In this document: one piece after another, positions 22,337 through 48,000 of the stretch
Numbering within the stretch: the first letter of the stretch is position 1
Layout of the letters: each line of letters opens with the position of its first letter
Origin: Allacma fusca
Lineage: Eukaryota; Arthropoda; Collembola; Symphypleona; Sminthuridae
Direction of reading: 5' to 3'
NCBI GenBank assembly: GCA_947179485.1
Contig: OX359247.1
Location: 5,175,060 to 5,239,059 of the forward strand
DNA length: 64,000 bases
The notes under the pieces: model-generated
Told to the model about the DNA's origin: nothing
Seen by the model: the letters and a program-made list of their open reading frames with translations, nothing else
Databases searched by the model: none
Position numbers and translations under genes: made by a program

Positions 22337-24091
22337 GAAAATATAGCACTTCGACGCTCACACCACACCAATATTCACTATCTCCATGCAAACGACTTGG
22401 ATTTCCCACCGAAGATTGTGAGCACATCTCTGTACTTACAACAATGTTTTTTATACAGAGAGAAAGACCCTTATTTTTTATAAAGGATTGTTGTTTGAAC
22501 TTTCGAACAAAAATTTCGTGGCGTAACTATATACAGAAACATGCTGGACTTTAAGCTGTTCATCTTTTCAGTGGTTACTTAATGGCGGTAACTTCAAACA
22601 TCCATAGTCATCCACGCAAGTGGAAAAACTGGAACTTGGAATTGGAAGCATATGACTGAAGACTGAATGAACGAATGGAAGAAAGTAGGTACTTGAATGA
22701 AACCCAGTAAAATGGGAAGAATTAATACTCGACGAAAAAATTGGACTCAGTTCAAAAAAGACTAACTTTTCAAAAAGTTGAAGGTCAGTGTCTCTCGCTG
22801 TACCCAATACCTAATGTATGAGGAATCACCTCACTGCATATGAACAAATGAAGATAATTTTTCTGTTGATGGTAGTGTTCGTAATAACGCATCATTACTA
22901 CTGAGCAAATTAAATTTTTGCAGTAAAGTTAAAAGCCGGACAAGGTAATGGAAAATATGAGTTAATATTTCTTGCAATCTCTTCTGGGGTTGGTTATATA
23001 TGTACTATGTTGCTGAAAAATATAAATCCGATCAACTTTCCCTTGGAGCAAGTTTTTTTTAGACTTTTTGAACTACTACATGAATGACGGTGAATGGACA
23101 GGACTATTAAGTACTTTCTCACATGAAATCTTAAACATTTGGGAACAAGGTTCATGTTCATACTCAATCAAATAAGATTATGTATTACGTTGTGGAAGAA
23201 ATGCACAGCAGAGGCATGGGTGTGGGAAAAATAAAATTGTTTACTTAACACCCGACCTCCCGAGAATGACAACATCCGCAAATTATTATTAATCCAAATA
23301 CGGAAATGATGCAAGTAATAAGTTCGGAATACATAGGTACTCTTGTGGGTCAGCAAGATATGAGAAATCATTGAGTAGGAGCAAAATTAAATCCTTTTTT
23401 CTCACCGAAACCACCTACATGCGTACATTTGATTGAAAATAGGTCCAAGTACTAAATTGTTCCCATTCATCCCCGCAAGTTTTTTCGAATCTACACACCT
23501 CCGTTAAGTAATACTGTTCTCCTTAATAGGACCATTTATTTGAGTAGTACAGCTGGTACAAGGCACAAGGTCGCTCTGATTGTGACCTATGAACTTCAAC
23601 ACTTATTCCGTGAACATCCTCCACGATGAATGCTCACTAATAAAAACACAACCTAAGAGTAAGTGTAAGTATACTTGGACAAGAATAAAAATCCCACGAC
23701 CTTTCTCAGTTTCGTAAATCATCAGGATGAACAGCACGGTTTATTGTTCATTCTAATAAGGTAATCATAATTATTAATAACACAGTTAAAATGAAAGGTA
23801 CACATATAATAATTACACATATATTGAAAAGTTTTTGCACCCAAATTACGCCAAGGTACATGTGCAATGAAATCCCTGGATTACATTCCAGTTTTACAAA
23901 AATGGTTTTAAACCATCAACATAATCCTATATCTCATTGCTCACTCTGTGAGGTCAAACTAGTTGCTTGCAATGATATAAAAAGGTTAATTTTTTTGTGC
24001 ACTATTACGGTGAGCATGTGGGATAATAATGTGCGGGCATCAAAAATGACTAGCCATGCGGATGTCCATGGATAGGTTTGCATAATATGTT
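22337..24091. other. Intergenic stretch, no gene seen
   Basis: Includes the U3 upstream flank. A purine-rich patch at 22600-22760 gives a chance serine-rich frame on the minus strand. Nothing else is supported. Confidence 0.55.
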
Positions 24092-24378
24092 TTAGGCAAA
24101 AACGACATTGACGATCTTCATCAGTTCTTTCGGAGTAAACGTATGAGGTTGATTCCCACTAAATTGTAAGTCTGACAATACTATTGGATAAGCCGTTACC
24201 TGCAAATATAGTCACACTCTCATTAAAAATTACACATATTATAATAACAATACAAAAAACTTGCCATCATAATATACTTCCCAAAAAATTACGGGAATAA
24301 TTAAATAACACTTATGAAAACGATTTCAAAAAGTATTCTTGTATAGGAACTTACGTGATTAGCTGTTGCAAATACGGG
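24092..24378 (-). other. EMRE 3' end: post-stop intron and a second in-frame ORF exon
   Basis: After the EMRE TAG (24381-24379), eight sense codons run to a perfect donor (CAC/GTAAGT, exon end 24355). The matching acceptor (TTTGCAG) is at 24200 and the next exon starts at 24199. In the same frame this exon is open for 35 codons (VTAYPIVLSDLQFSGNQ to NVVFA) before TAA at 24094-24092. It is most simply a spliced 3' UTR. It could also be a readthrough extension, or the last exon of another transcript. The junction lies only 24 nt past the stop, too close to trigger exon-junction nonsense decay. Confidence 0.5.
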
Positions 24379-24639
24379 CTAGTCATCATCGTCGTCATCC
24401 GAGGGGACAAATAATTCGTTCTCTTCCAAAAAGCTCGCCATATTTTTGCTGAATGCAGCCCCGACCAGTAATCCAAACATTACGGTTAGAGTCACGTAGA
24501 AAATACCCCCAGGTTTTTTTTCGGGTTCGGAGATCACTCCCCCACTGGAGGTAGTTACCACGGGTCGACTTTGGATCTTCGGGAGGACTCTCGCTCGTGG
24601 ATTCCGACTCAACAATTGTAACAACATTCTGGCGGACAT
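24379..24639 (-). CDS. SMDT1: Essential MCU regulator EMRE, mitochondrial
   Basis: A single uninterrupted frame of 86 residues. EMRE is the small inner-membrane subunit that couples the calcium channel MCU to the MICU gatekeepers. Evidence: a basic N-terminal presequence (MSARMLLQLLSRNPRARV), a proline-rich turn (SEPEKKPG), one membrane helix (about residues 45-63), the GxxxS motif (GAAFS, 60-64) followed by KNMASFLEE, and the acidic matrix-opposite tail FVPSDDDDDD, as in other animal EMREs (human tail is also poly-Asp). Length is close to the family (human 107, with a longer presequence). Only the presequence is diverged, as is normal. Confidence 0.93.
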   Translation of the reverse strand: MSARMLLQLLSRNPRARVLPKIQSRPVVTTSSGGVISEPEKKPGGIFYVTLTVMFGLLVGAAFSKNMASFLEENELFVPSDDDDDD

Positions 24640-24847
24640 TTTCGTTAATTAATTTTAATCGTCTTTTAATATTAAAAGTAATAAAATCCTGGAAAAAATT
24701 GTGCAGGCTGGGATATTATTTGAAAGTTTATCCGCCGATGAAGGAGCTCTTCTGGAGTAGCCTCTCCCAAATCCTCAAATGTTTGGCCCACAGTTAAGTA
24801 TGGATATTTGTGTGTATGTACATATGTATGCCCATGCAAAACACTCC

Positions 24848-24881
<34 letters not shown>

Positions 24882-26083
24882 TGATGAAGGCAAAAGAAAC
24901 GCAAAGGGAAATACAAAAGATGAAATCCTCCCGCTCATGTTAACGCAAGCGTTCGTGTTAAAAATTTATCTTTCACCTTGATCTACAAATACATGGATGC
25001 TTTTTGCTAAATACTTCTGCATCTGCAGAATTCTGTCAACACCTGCAGAATTTCACTCTATGAAGTGTCTGTCCTCATCCTTGCTCAAAAAATAATTTCA
25101 GTATGATTGATGCTATTTTGGTGAAAGCCATCCTGCTTAACGCTAATTACTTTTTCCCATCAGCGTACGGAAAAATCTATAAGTAAAAATTATTGCTAGT
25201 ACTCTTGACAGCCCCTCTCATATCCAGCTATAAAAGTCGGAGTAAATAATTGAATGGCAAAATTAATTAATTACTGATGTTTACTGTTATTCTTTGTATA
25301 TACATAACTCTGTAGATCAAATATCTGAGAGCAGAACTTGTAATTACAGTAGTCACGATGGTTCTGCTTGACTTTGCCTATTTTAGCACCTGCAAAAAAA
25401 AGCATGGGAGTTTATGTGCCTTGCGTTCGTGTTAGTGGGAAATGAAAATAGGATATTCGGCATAGGTCATACTCATATCTTGGAATTCCAAGTCATGAGC
25501 TGAGAAAAAATTCCCATGCAATTATTTGTGGTAGATGCTCCGTTGACTGTGAGCATAAGTGCGAGCGGAAGTATGGACTGTATTGCGTAACTATATATTA
25601 TTTTTTCATGGAACATTATTATTATGAGGAATGTTATTTGATGTACAGGTAAGTAACTTCCATTTGGATAGTAATAGTACTTGATGGTATGCATTGAATG
25701 AGTACATCTTCCCGTCCGAGCCTCATTTATAGGTATAAGACGCCCAGGTAGGAAAAATAATATGAGGTCAATCGTATGTATACAATTAAACAGGCTTTAT
25801 AGTTTTATGGTCCAATCTTCGATCAATCAAGGGAGCGGATGAGAAGCGCAGCATGAAAGGATATAATTTTTTTGCAACACGATGTTTCTGCTCTCAACAA
25901 GATGGCATTATTGTTGAGCTTGAGACTGTGGATTTTAATGGCCTTTTATTATTTCCACAATTTTTGGTTATTGTAACATTCTACAAGTATTAGGAATGTT
26001 GGGAGTGTCGTGGGGAAGTGCGTCTAAAGGGTATAGGGACAAGGGATATGGGATCTTAATAAGAAAAATACAAAAAGTTTCGC
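24640..26083. other. Intergenic stretch with a (CT)n tract
   Basis: Contains the EMRE upstream flank and a (TC)14 tract at 24850-24878. No coding frame is supported. Confidence 0.55.
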
Positions 26084-26155
26084 AGGTTCCACCGAGATTT
26101 GAACTCGGATCGCTGGATTCAAAGTCCAGAGTGCTAACCATTACACCATGGAACC
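26084..26155 (-). tRNA. tRNA-Gln (anticodon TTG)
   Basis: The 72-nt minus-strand sequence begins GGTTCCATGGTGTAATGG and ends with the complementary acceptor strand TGGAACC plus discriminator T. The anticodon stem CTGGA/TCCAG holds the loop CTTTGAA, anticodon TTG, reading CAA. The A box (TGGTGTAATGGTTAGC) and B box (GTTCAAATC) are intact. There is no intron, and it is nearly identical to vertebrate tRNA-Gln, so it is expected to be functional. Confidence 0.97.
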
Positions 26156-38725
<12,570 letters not shown>

Positions 38726-38856
38726 ATGGTGCCTGATGACCAAATAGACTCACCACAATGTCTACACAACAACAACAACATTTTAAACCTGGATAAATCT
38801 GTTCCGTTATCCCAAGAGGAAATGGCAATGCTAGCGAAAATAGAAGAAGCTAATAG
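38726..38856 (+). CDS. Evi5: Evi5 alternative first coding exon A
   Basis: Starts MVPDDQIDSPQCL, has a short Asn run, and ends VPLSQEEMAMLAKIEEANR at a consensus donor (AATAG/GTAAGT), phase 2. This matches vertebrate EVI5, whose N-terminal part has LSPDDLELLAKLEEQNR directly before LLETDSKSL. The exon at 58157 supplies exactly that continuation (LIESDSKS). The residues join across a 19.3-kb intron, so this is the conserved first exon. Confidence 0.88.
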
Positions 38857-41800
38857 GTAAGTAGTGCTAATATATTAATAATAATTACAGACACACTCTG
38901 CCCTACTGATAGATACTTAAAAGTTCGGATCCTTGAAATTGGAGTCTTTTAGTACCCCATAATAGCTTTGAGTACTCGTGGAGACCACTGTATTGGAAAG
39001 CAATCTCAGAGGAATTATTCAACCATTCCCTTCATTTAAAAACATATGGAGTTCAGCCACGCTCAATTAACTTAAGTACTACCTCATGCAAAGCATCTGC
39101 ATTTTATTGGTATCATTTCAAATCTTCTATTGTATCGACTCCTCAATAAAACAGCCTGACCCAAATTCCTCGGTCTGGATGAGATTCCGTTGGAACATGG
39201 AAGTTCTACTTGTATAGATATATTTATATCTATATGCACCATACTCTGAGACTCTGAAGAGTCTATGGGGTCCCATAAATATTGAATTTCAATCCTCCCA
39301 AAACTGCAACAAGCCCTTGTTTCACATGGAAGAAAAGTGTAATTATTATAGATTTTTAATGCATGTGGGTATGTATGTACCTATGAAATAGTGCCCTCAC
39401 ATCCTCAGACGTCAGAACTTATACAGTACGATTTTGTAGATCCATCCGTATATGTAATTATGTATATAAATCCAATGGTATCCATTGCATACCATTGCTC
39501 TATTTTGATGGGGTACATCTGATGGAATTAGAATTGACATGAATGGAACCCTGAGTTCAAAGTAGGAGTAGGAGGGATATATACCTGGTATTATTGTCAG
39601 GATTATTTATGCTCCGTGCACTTGTAAATGCAGTGATGCTTGTCTTTTTCAAATACTGAATGCGTAATACTGTGATGAAGTGTCCTACGTAACCATGGAA
39701 GAATGTCAATGCATTTTTATGCTCCGTTCGTTTTGTATGAATCCAACAAATGCTCCTACCTTATGACGACTTCAACTTCAACTTCAATGTCATCGTTGTC
39801 TCTGAGAGAGCTCTGTCTGACTCCAATCCCAGGAACTCCCAGTCTTTAAACTTTTCGTACAAAAAATACAAGCTAGATGCTATACCTATATACATAAATA
39901 TACTGCAAAAACCAAGCTTGCGCTTTACAAATGTCTTTCAAGTTTCCGAAACATTTGAATTCAATGGAAATATATTAATAATCCCCTGGATATCCAGATA
40001 TGTATAGTATTGTGGGTAGTCCCCGCAAGTTCAAAACATGCATTTTAAAATCTTCGTACGGTTGTGACGTCAGAAGTTGAAGAACAGCATTGATAATAAA
40101 ATCTGTCTTGTACTACTACTATGAACCAAAAACTATACATTGTGGAATTGCCCTACTATTTTAAATGTACGTCCAACTTCCCCACATTTCTGACTTTACA
40201 CGCTGTTAGATTCAGAGCCAGAACTCGGAGTGGTTGTAGTTGTGGCCGTGCTAAGTGATGATTGTAACAATAAAGTACACGGGGTGCTTTGAGAGTTGAG
40301 AATTTCAAAGGGAATCCGAGAATTTCCAGAGTGTGTCAGGCTAGCATTTGAGGAGAGTACAATGTAGGAATGATGTTGTAGTCAAGCTTGGAACTCCGAG
40401 TGTATGTCTCTCCTGGTTTATTTGCATTTCCAGTATTTATCGTATGCCAGTCCCCTTGAATCAATATAAGTATAAGAGTAGTAGTCATCTTAACCCTGTA
40501 AGCCTCCATTTGTACCTGGAAGCACGTTCAGTGTGAATGGATCCCTGAGGAACTGGATTAATGCCAGAAATGTGTATATAGGGCTGAAGACCTGGAGTAG
40601 TTTGTCAAATATTTCTTCTCTCCAGCTCTCATTTATCCTTGTAGATGTGGGCTGTGTATATTTCCCTTGGTCGATACCATCTTCCCATGAAAGGATGAGA
40701 TACGCAGGCTTTTTACTCTCTCTCTGTACTGTCAACTGGGGTGTAGTATTTCTTTGAATTTGTTTGTCTTCCTCGTGTTTAGTGGGATGTATGCACACAA
40801 TTTTAACTTGCCTCCAATGTCTTTCCCCACTCAAATGACCCCATGTAGACTTCCATGTTCTCCGATAATGTTTGATTCAAAGCGGTCTAGTCAGATGCAA
40901 TCAGCAAATATTTACCATCAGTAGGGCATGACAAGGGAGCAATGGAGTCGAGCAAGGACGTATCCGTGTAGTGACGCCAGTTCCTACTTTGTCCACCCAA
41001 GTATTGCTGTATCTATGTGTTGAGCATCAAAGAAAATAAATTAAGGGGATTAAATAACCTAGATACAATTTTGTTCTCATATCAGAGAAAACGTTTCTCC
41101 CCTTCACCTCCCCTCCCCCCCCTCAGCTTTGTCTTGAAACGTCAACGGGGAACTTTTACAAAAAAGGGAATAACTTGAAGAATTAACATACTATATACTC
41201 TGCAGGAACTAAATGGGGTTACTGTGAGAGAAGAGCTCTGGAGGAATAAATCAATCCTCGTTTAGATCCCTTGTTGGAATCATAAATTATTGTATATTCC
41301 GAAGCCGCAGTAGTGGATTATGTATGTCAGAATTTCCAAGGCGCTGTGCGGTGACGGTCTTAACTTTTATTAAAACGTATTTCTGAAATGAAACATTTAT
41401 ACAGTAAAAGAGGAAATTCATGCATTAGACTTGAGGACGTACAGATAGGTAATTATGTTCATACTATAATGCCCACGATGTTACACTATAAACTATAATG
41501 ACGTGACGGGACCATGGACTGAGCCTTAAAAATTCTCCGCAGTCATTTCCATCTAATGTAAGGGGAGAATGGGATGATTATAATTTGGGAAGTGCCGGCA
41601 TGCATAAAGTCCTCTCGTTATGTCCCCCATTTGTTTACATTTTTCGGTGATAATAGTTTCCAGTCAGCCCAGGGCTGTTCTTTCATTACTGATACTTCCC
41701 CTGGTTGTTGTTTTTTTATAACCTTCGTTCGTTAATAATTTGAGGAGGGAATTTGCGAATTTTCGACTAGTTTTCATCCCCTCCACTTCATGAATTATTC

Positions 41801-41944
41801 AGTTATTAGATCCGCGGTAGGAGGGAATGGGAAGAGAAAGGAAAAGGAGGGAGCCTTCAGTGACCATGGAATGTCTCCTGAGTGCTTACACTCTAGGAGT
41901 AGATTTTCCCTGAAAAAAAAATTCTATACAAGTATTTCTATGGA

Positions 41945-42024
<80 letters not shown>

Positions 42025-45000
42025 ACCAAAAAAAGGATGCATCTAAAAAGGAATGTGGGTAACAATACTAGCCAAATACCTTTTGACGATGATGGCGTCA
42101 AGAGAAGTTTGTACCGTAAGTTGTCTCAGGACGAGGTCGAGCTACTAGTAAATCTTCCGTAACCCAAAACCGCCGGAGCAAGTCCAATTCTATTCTCTGC
42201 AGATAACTTAATATACTGTCAACTAAAAATAAATAGGAGAGAATGGAAATAAGAAAATTACTTTCTTCCCCTTTCCTCACTTACTGCTCCGCTCTCTTCC
42301 ATATAGTCCGCTCTCCCCACCAAAACTACTGTATGTCTTTCCTTGGCTCTCCTACAAGAGAAAAGTTGACAAGAGCCTTTCAGCACCTCGGAATTAAAAA
42401 GAGTTTCTGTCTTCACTCTGGGAATATTTAGGGAATCACGTCTGTCTCACTTTAAGTGAATCCTTTGTCAACCATCGTTTCCACTCTAATAACTCACCCC
42501 GTATTTTCAAATTCATCCAGAGTGGCGTACAGGCGTCGAAATACTGTAAGTCATACAGCATTCCAATATTTGTTGGATGTTTGTTAGGCATGTATAATTA
42601 TTATCTGCTTAAATTCCCATGGAATCTAAAACAGAGGAAACATCGTAAATAATTGTATAATTTACGGCTTATTTTGACAAATAAAATACACTGGGATTAC
42701 ATTGAACTGTATTGGCTGATCCAGCGGGATATTTACACCGGAAAATAATAATTTCTTAAAGTGAATGCTGATAAGTTTGATTTTTACAAACATGCAATAA
42801 TTTCTGGTAAATATTTATAAACACTACTAGTTGTATGCAATTTGCTTGTGTATTTTGTCGGTGCAGTATGATGAAGTGTTACACAATGATTTTATAACTA
42901 CTGTCTGTGTGTTCGCTTATAAGTATCCCGGAATGTAAAAAATTGTTATTGTAACTAATGTAACGAATGTGTACCAGTCCTGTAATAATTATTGGTAATA
43001 CCATTAAAATATATGCTTGTGGTGTTGTGTCATTGTATGTGTTTGTATTTGAAAGAGGGGGCGGCAGTAGGCTAGAGTTAGAAGGCTATATGGCTAAAAG
43101 CTAACTTGAAGCATAAATATTTATATCCGTCTATTTTGTGAGCTGTAGTGACATTTTGTCTAGAATTTCTTTTAATATCAACATTTTTGCAGATGGTCCT
43201 CGAGTGCTAGTAGTATAGCAATCAAGTGGCCCTCGGCTTTTCCTTATTTTATTACCTGGAATTGTCACCCTGGTCCCTATTGATTTTAGTACTGGTATCT
43301 ATACGTGACATAACACGTGTACATTGGAATGTTGGGTGAACATGCGGACATACATGAGACTCGACAGGAAATGATATGGGGATTTTTCCATGACTTTCCT
43401 CAGCTGAAAGGGATGAAGGAATAAACTGCTCTGTGGGTTCGGATGCCAGGGATCAAAATTGTTTTATGACCCGAAGATTATGTGTGGTCGGCTTTGCTTA
43501 ATTTAGGAAGAGCTGTTTAAACTATGCTGGAGGAGTTCCGCAAAGTATTAAATCCCACTAACTAATCAATATTTCACTTGGAGGGTGATAAACCTCAATG
43601 AAAATAATAGGCGGAAGCATAACTCACAATTATTACATTATAGCACACTACGAGAAGGAATTATTTTTGACAGCGTTACCATCCACTATTGAGTTTTCCC
43701 TAGAATCCATACTATTTTGAATTTACGCCTAATCCATCCCTTTTTTACTGTGTAAATAAGCTTCTAGTAGGATTTCACGCTTCCTCGACATATGCATGTA
43801 AGCTTGTGAATGTGTATGCGTATGTGTGCTTCAGATCAATACTGTATTGTATTATGAGAGCTAATTCTTCTCACAGGAACTGAGTCGTGATGGTATGTGA
43901 GCTTGGGGTATTTACATAATTGTTGGAAATTTTAACGACACGCGCGGATCCCTAGTAGAATTAACATTTGATTATTTGCCTCGATTCCTGTCTGTCCGTG
44001 TCAATTGTAAATGGATACTCATTGTTCAATTGGATCTCACGCTCGTTCCTTCACTTTGAGGACATTCAGTTCCGCCCACTCTGTCAACTGTCATTTATTT
44101 CCTTTCTTTTTACGACTTGTAGCTTCCATACCACCAAGCCCTATGGGGATCATTCCCAAGATAGATATATTAAATGGTTCTCTCTCAGCATGTCAGGTTT
44201 ATGCCTCACAAGATACGAAAACTTTAAGGGTACAATTTTTATTTTAATGCTCTGCATTATACACATAAATCTACTAATATCTACCCAATGATTTCCAAGG
44301 GACAGGGAGTTACACATACATAGATTTGACAAAGTATATATTTCTAATACTAGAGGAGAGTTGGGCGGAAGAAAGAAGTTGGGTTGTCGAGCCGTCACCG
44401 TCATCCCTGTGTCTGGGATGTTTGGGATCTCAAACTATGTGGAGTTACTAGTAAAAGTACATACAAGGTAGTAAGTACATACATACATACATACATACAT
44501 ACATACATACATGGCACATGGGCACAGGATTATTTGAGATGCTGCACAAAATGATGTAGCCTTGATCCGAGTCCTTTGAGTGTGATTCCCTTTCCTTTCA
44601 TTTTCATTTATCATTTTATTTGAAATCTATAAAAGATCAAAGGGAATTTTTATATTGAAGGTTCCAAAACGAGTTGACTCTTTTTACTTTTATTTGACTC
44701 TGTGGTATGTCTCTGGCAAGTGTATTTAGTGTATATAGTAGTTTATATTTGATTTTTTCTCTTGAGGGAGAGAGGGGTAGAGAGGGGGGGGTGGAAAGAC
44801 GCTCTTTTAGCAGTTACTTTGTCTGTACCGATAGATACTCTCTCACCCCTGAGCGGACACAGGAAGCTTGAAGACAAGTAAACTTCTTATGTGGCACTTT
44901 CATTACATTCTATTGACAACATTGGATGGATGGATGGTCGAACCACTTGGGCCTATTTGCACTCGTTGTATGGTGCATACACACAATTTTGATTGGAAGT

Positions 45001-48000
45001 GGCTCTATGCTAGTACTATAATACTTACAATGACACAGGGCTTCCTGACGTCCATACACATGTATCTACACATAGATACATAGATTCAGTATCCACATAC
45101 ATAGATAATAGGAGCACTATGTGAAAAAACCCATTACGTTGCTTGAATTGAAATTAAAGTTGCAGTTTGACCTCTGAGGTTTAATTGTAGTGTAGGGGCT
45201 GCTGTGGAGCTTATCTCTGACTCTGACGTCCTTCTCCTTCCTACTATATAGTCTCTTCCGTTTCTCTGTATACACCGCAGTAAATAAGTGAGGGAGATAG
45301 GATGATAAAGGGGAGAGTTTGCTGGATTTCATTTGGAGATAAAAAGAAAAATTAACGAGATTAATTTCAGGAAAAATTAGATTAACTAGTCTTTCTTTTC
45401 AAGACAGAGAAGGAGACCAACTCACAGATATCTGTATGTGGTGACTGCTCCTCTCTGAAGGAAGGAAGAAGACAGGATTTGAGATCTGTAGTTTGACTCT
45501 CTGTACAGAGACAGACTGATGGGAGGTACATGGTAATAATTACATATGTTCCTACCAAAGACCAAGACAGTCTTAGACACTACATCTTGATAAAAGTCTG
45601 TCTTGTAACCTTTTTAATTAACTGGATCGTAACGGTTGGTCTCAAACTTTTACTATGAGGATTCGGTAGATCTTACGCTACTGGGCTCTTGTACATACAT
45701 AGGTATATATAATTATATACACAGTGTATAGTATAATAACATAGAGGAAGCATATTAGGTTCAGCTTGTAAGCACCTATAATGTATGAGCTAAAAAGTTA
45801 GTTCCTTGGAGAGAGCTTCATTATATTTATTTGTAAAAGGTTACGTTTTATGCTTCTGACTCTTCCTTCTTGTCTTATTCCCCGCATGACAAGGCTCTAC
45901 TATATTCTACAAAAAAAATTGTTTGAAAAAGGTTGCGGGTGGTGAGGGAAATTGGACTTGGAGTACTTGTGACAACTAGACAGACAGAGTACCATTAGAA
46001 ATTCTACTATTGCATAATGTACTACAACCATACAATTTAGTGTAATTGTCTATGCTTTATAATGAAGTAAGTGGTCATGAAAGAAAATGTAATTTTTTCC
46101 CAGTTACGCGTGCTCTTTCATTAATTGTTTGTATATTCAGGGAGGGTGTGCTCTCATCAGAGGGTAATTAATTACTTGAACGGTACTCACACTGCCGTAT
46201 TATCAGCTTAATTTTTATATGTACTATGCTATTGATGTGCAGACAAGATCCTGGTAGATCTCTAGCTTTTGTATATATGTAGATATGCTTGTTGCTATTT
46301 TTTGGGATAGATATATTGATATCATGCTGTTTGGAATTGTACTTCCTTATGTCTCTAATGACATGATCAATGTAGTCACTCTCTCTCTCTCTCCCTCTCT
46401 CACAGTCACTGCTACTCTTGTACTAGCTGAGCTGACTGTACTTGTTGTTGGCAAAAGATACAAGATTTAATGGTCCCTTTATGATTTCTGCATGAGCAAG
46501 GTTATTTGATGGAGTTTTTTTTACTCTTTGGAGGTTATGTAATAGCTACATGGGTCTTTACCCTTAGAAACTCCACACACACACGTCACACACACACACA
46601 CACATATTTGTGCTGCGTAAGAATTTCAATGGATTTTTGGCAGAGTGTCCTTGATTTGATGATATGCGTGTTTTGGGGAGCTTTACGCAGACTATATAGG
46701 GCTGTACATATCTAAGTACAATTATTATTATTATTCGTATACCCAGTAATAATATTCTTCTGTATAGCTATGGCTCATGTTATCAGTCAGAATTTACTTT
46801 ATTGTAAATAGTATACAGTAATATAAGAAGGTTGGGATCCTTCTGATGTGATCTTAGCGTAAATATATTCCTGTGTAGTATCTGAGCTATGGAGGGTGGT
46901 AACATTATCTCTGACGATGGAAGTGTAGTTTTTTTTTGTATGATGTGGAAAATGTGAGTCGTACACCTTACAACAACTTCCTTGAGTTTGTGTGTGTGTG
47001 TGTGTTGAGTGTGTAGTGTGTACAAAAGTAATAGTCTGTCTGATTGTGAGGGCTTGTAACTTATGCATCGTTTGGGATTGTTTGGCATACCGGTAAAGAT
47101 GCTATGACCCTTGCCAAGTTCCTGACTGTATCTGGTAGTTTACCGTTTGGCGTTCCTTGCGTCAAAAACTCTTGAGAGGATTTCTTTTTATTTTGCACCT
47201 ATATAAGTATATATAAATATATATATAATGACTTGCAAAGCTAAGTAAGCGTGGAAAAATGCACTTATACTTCCCATTGAGGAAAGATGCGAATAATGTG
47301 AATTCAGTGGGGCTTGAATCCAACTGGCGTTCTCCTCCTTGCTCAAGTGCCTCTTTGAAGGAGGTATAGATATGCACATACGTCATGTCCTCTGGATGTA
47401 CCTATAGGGGACTGCAGTCTGTAGGTACATGTGGACAGACTGACTGTGTATGAGAGGAATGTTTGGGAAGAAAAAGGGATTTCGAATAAATATATTCTCT
47501 CAGTCGATTGGAAATGGGCGGAAAATGGAAATGGTAAAAGTTGGCGTGTCCTTTCCATTTCCATGTCACATACCTCCCCAACACTCTCTCTCTCTCTCTC
47601 TCTCTTCTCGGGTATTTCAAGTGCACATTGCAAAATGTGTTGGATATGTGCGTATAGGAGGTTATGCTCACTTGCGGGAGAGGTCCTGTAAAAAAAATAG
47701 GGAAAAACCCCAGACCAAGTTCAAGCTGTGTTCCAAATATGACTTTTATCCTGAGTCCTTTTTTTTTCTCCAAAAGCTTACATCAAATCACAATCTCTTG
47801 ATTTCTTTTGGAGGTTGTTCCTGTTGGCTGGCCCTTATCTCCTGGTACAAGGGACTATAACAATTGGATAAAGTATAGTTATACATAAATTTATGTGAGC
47901 CCCATACCGTGTGGGACACTAGGACTTAATGCATTTTGAAATGGTTAGCGTCTAACACATGTACTGCTCGCAAGTGTGTCTGACAAGTGCTCAGTCCCAT

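Noticed and set aside
22089..22427. Three overlapping frames of 67-110 codons
   Set aside because: They overlie the U3 snoRNA gene, whose RNA motifs explain the GC-rich openness.
40490..40834. 114-codon minus-strand frame
   Set aside because: Looks like random translation, with no recognisable motif and no homologous feel; not supported.
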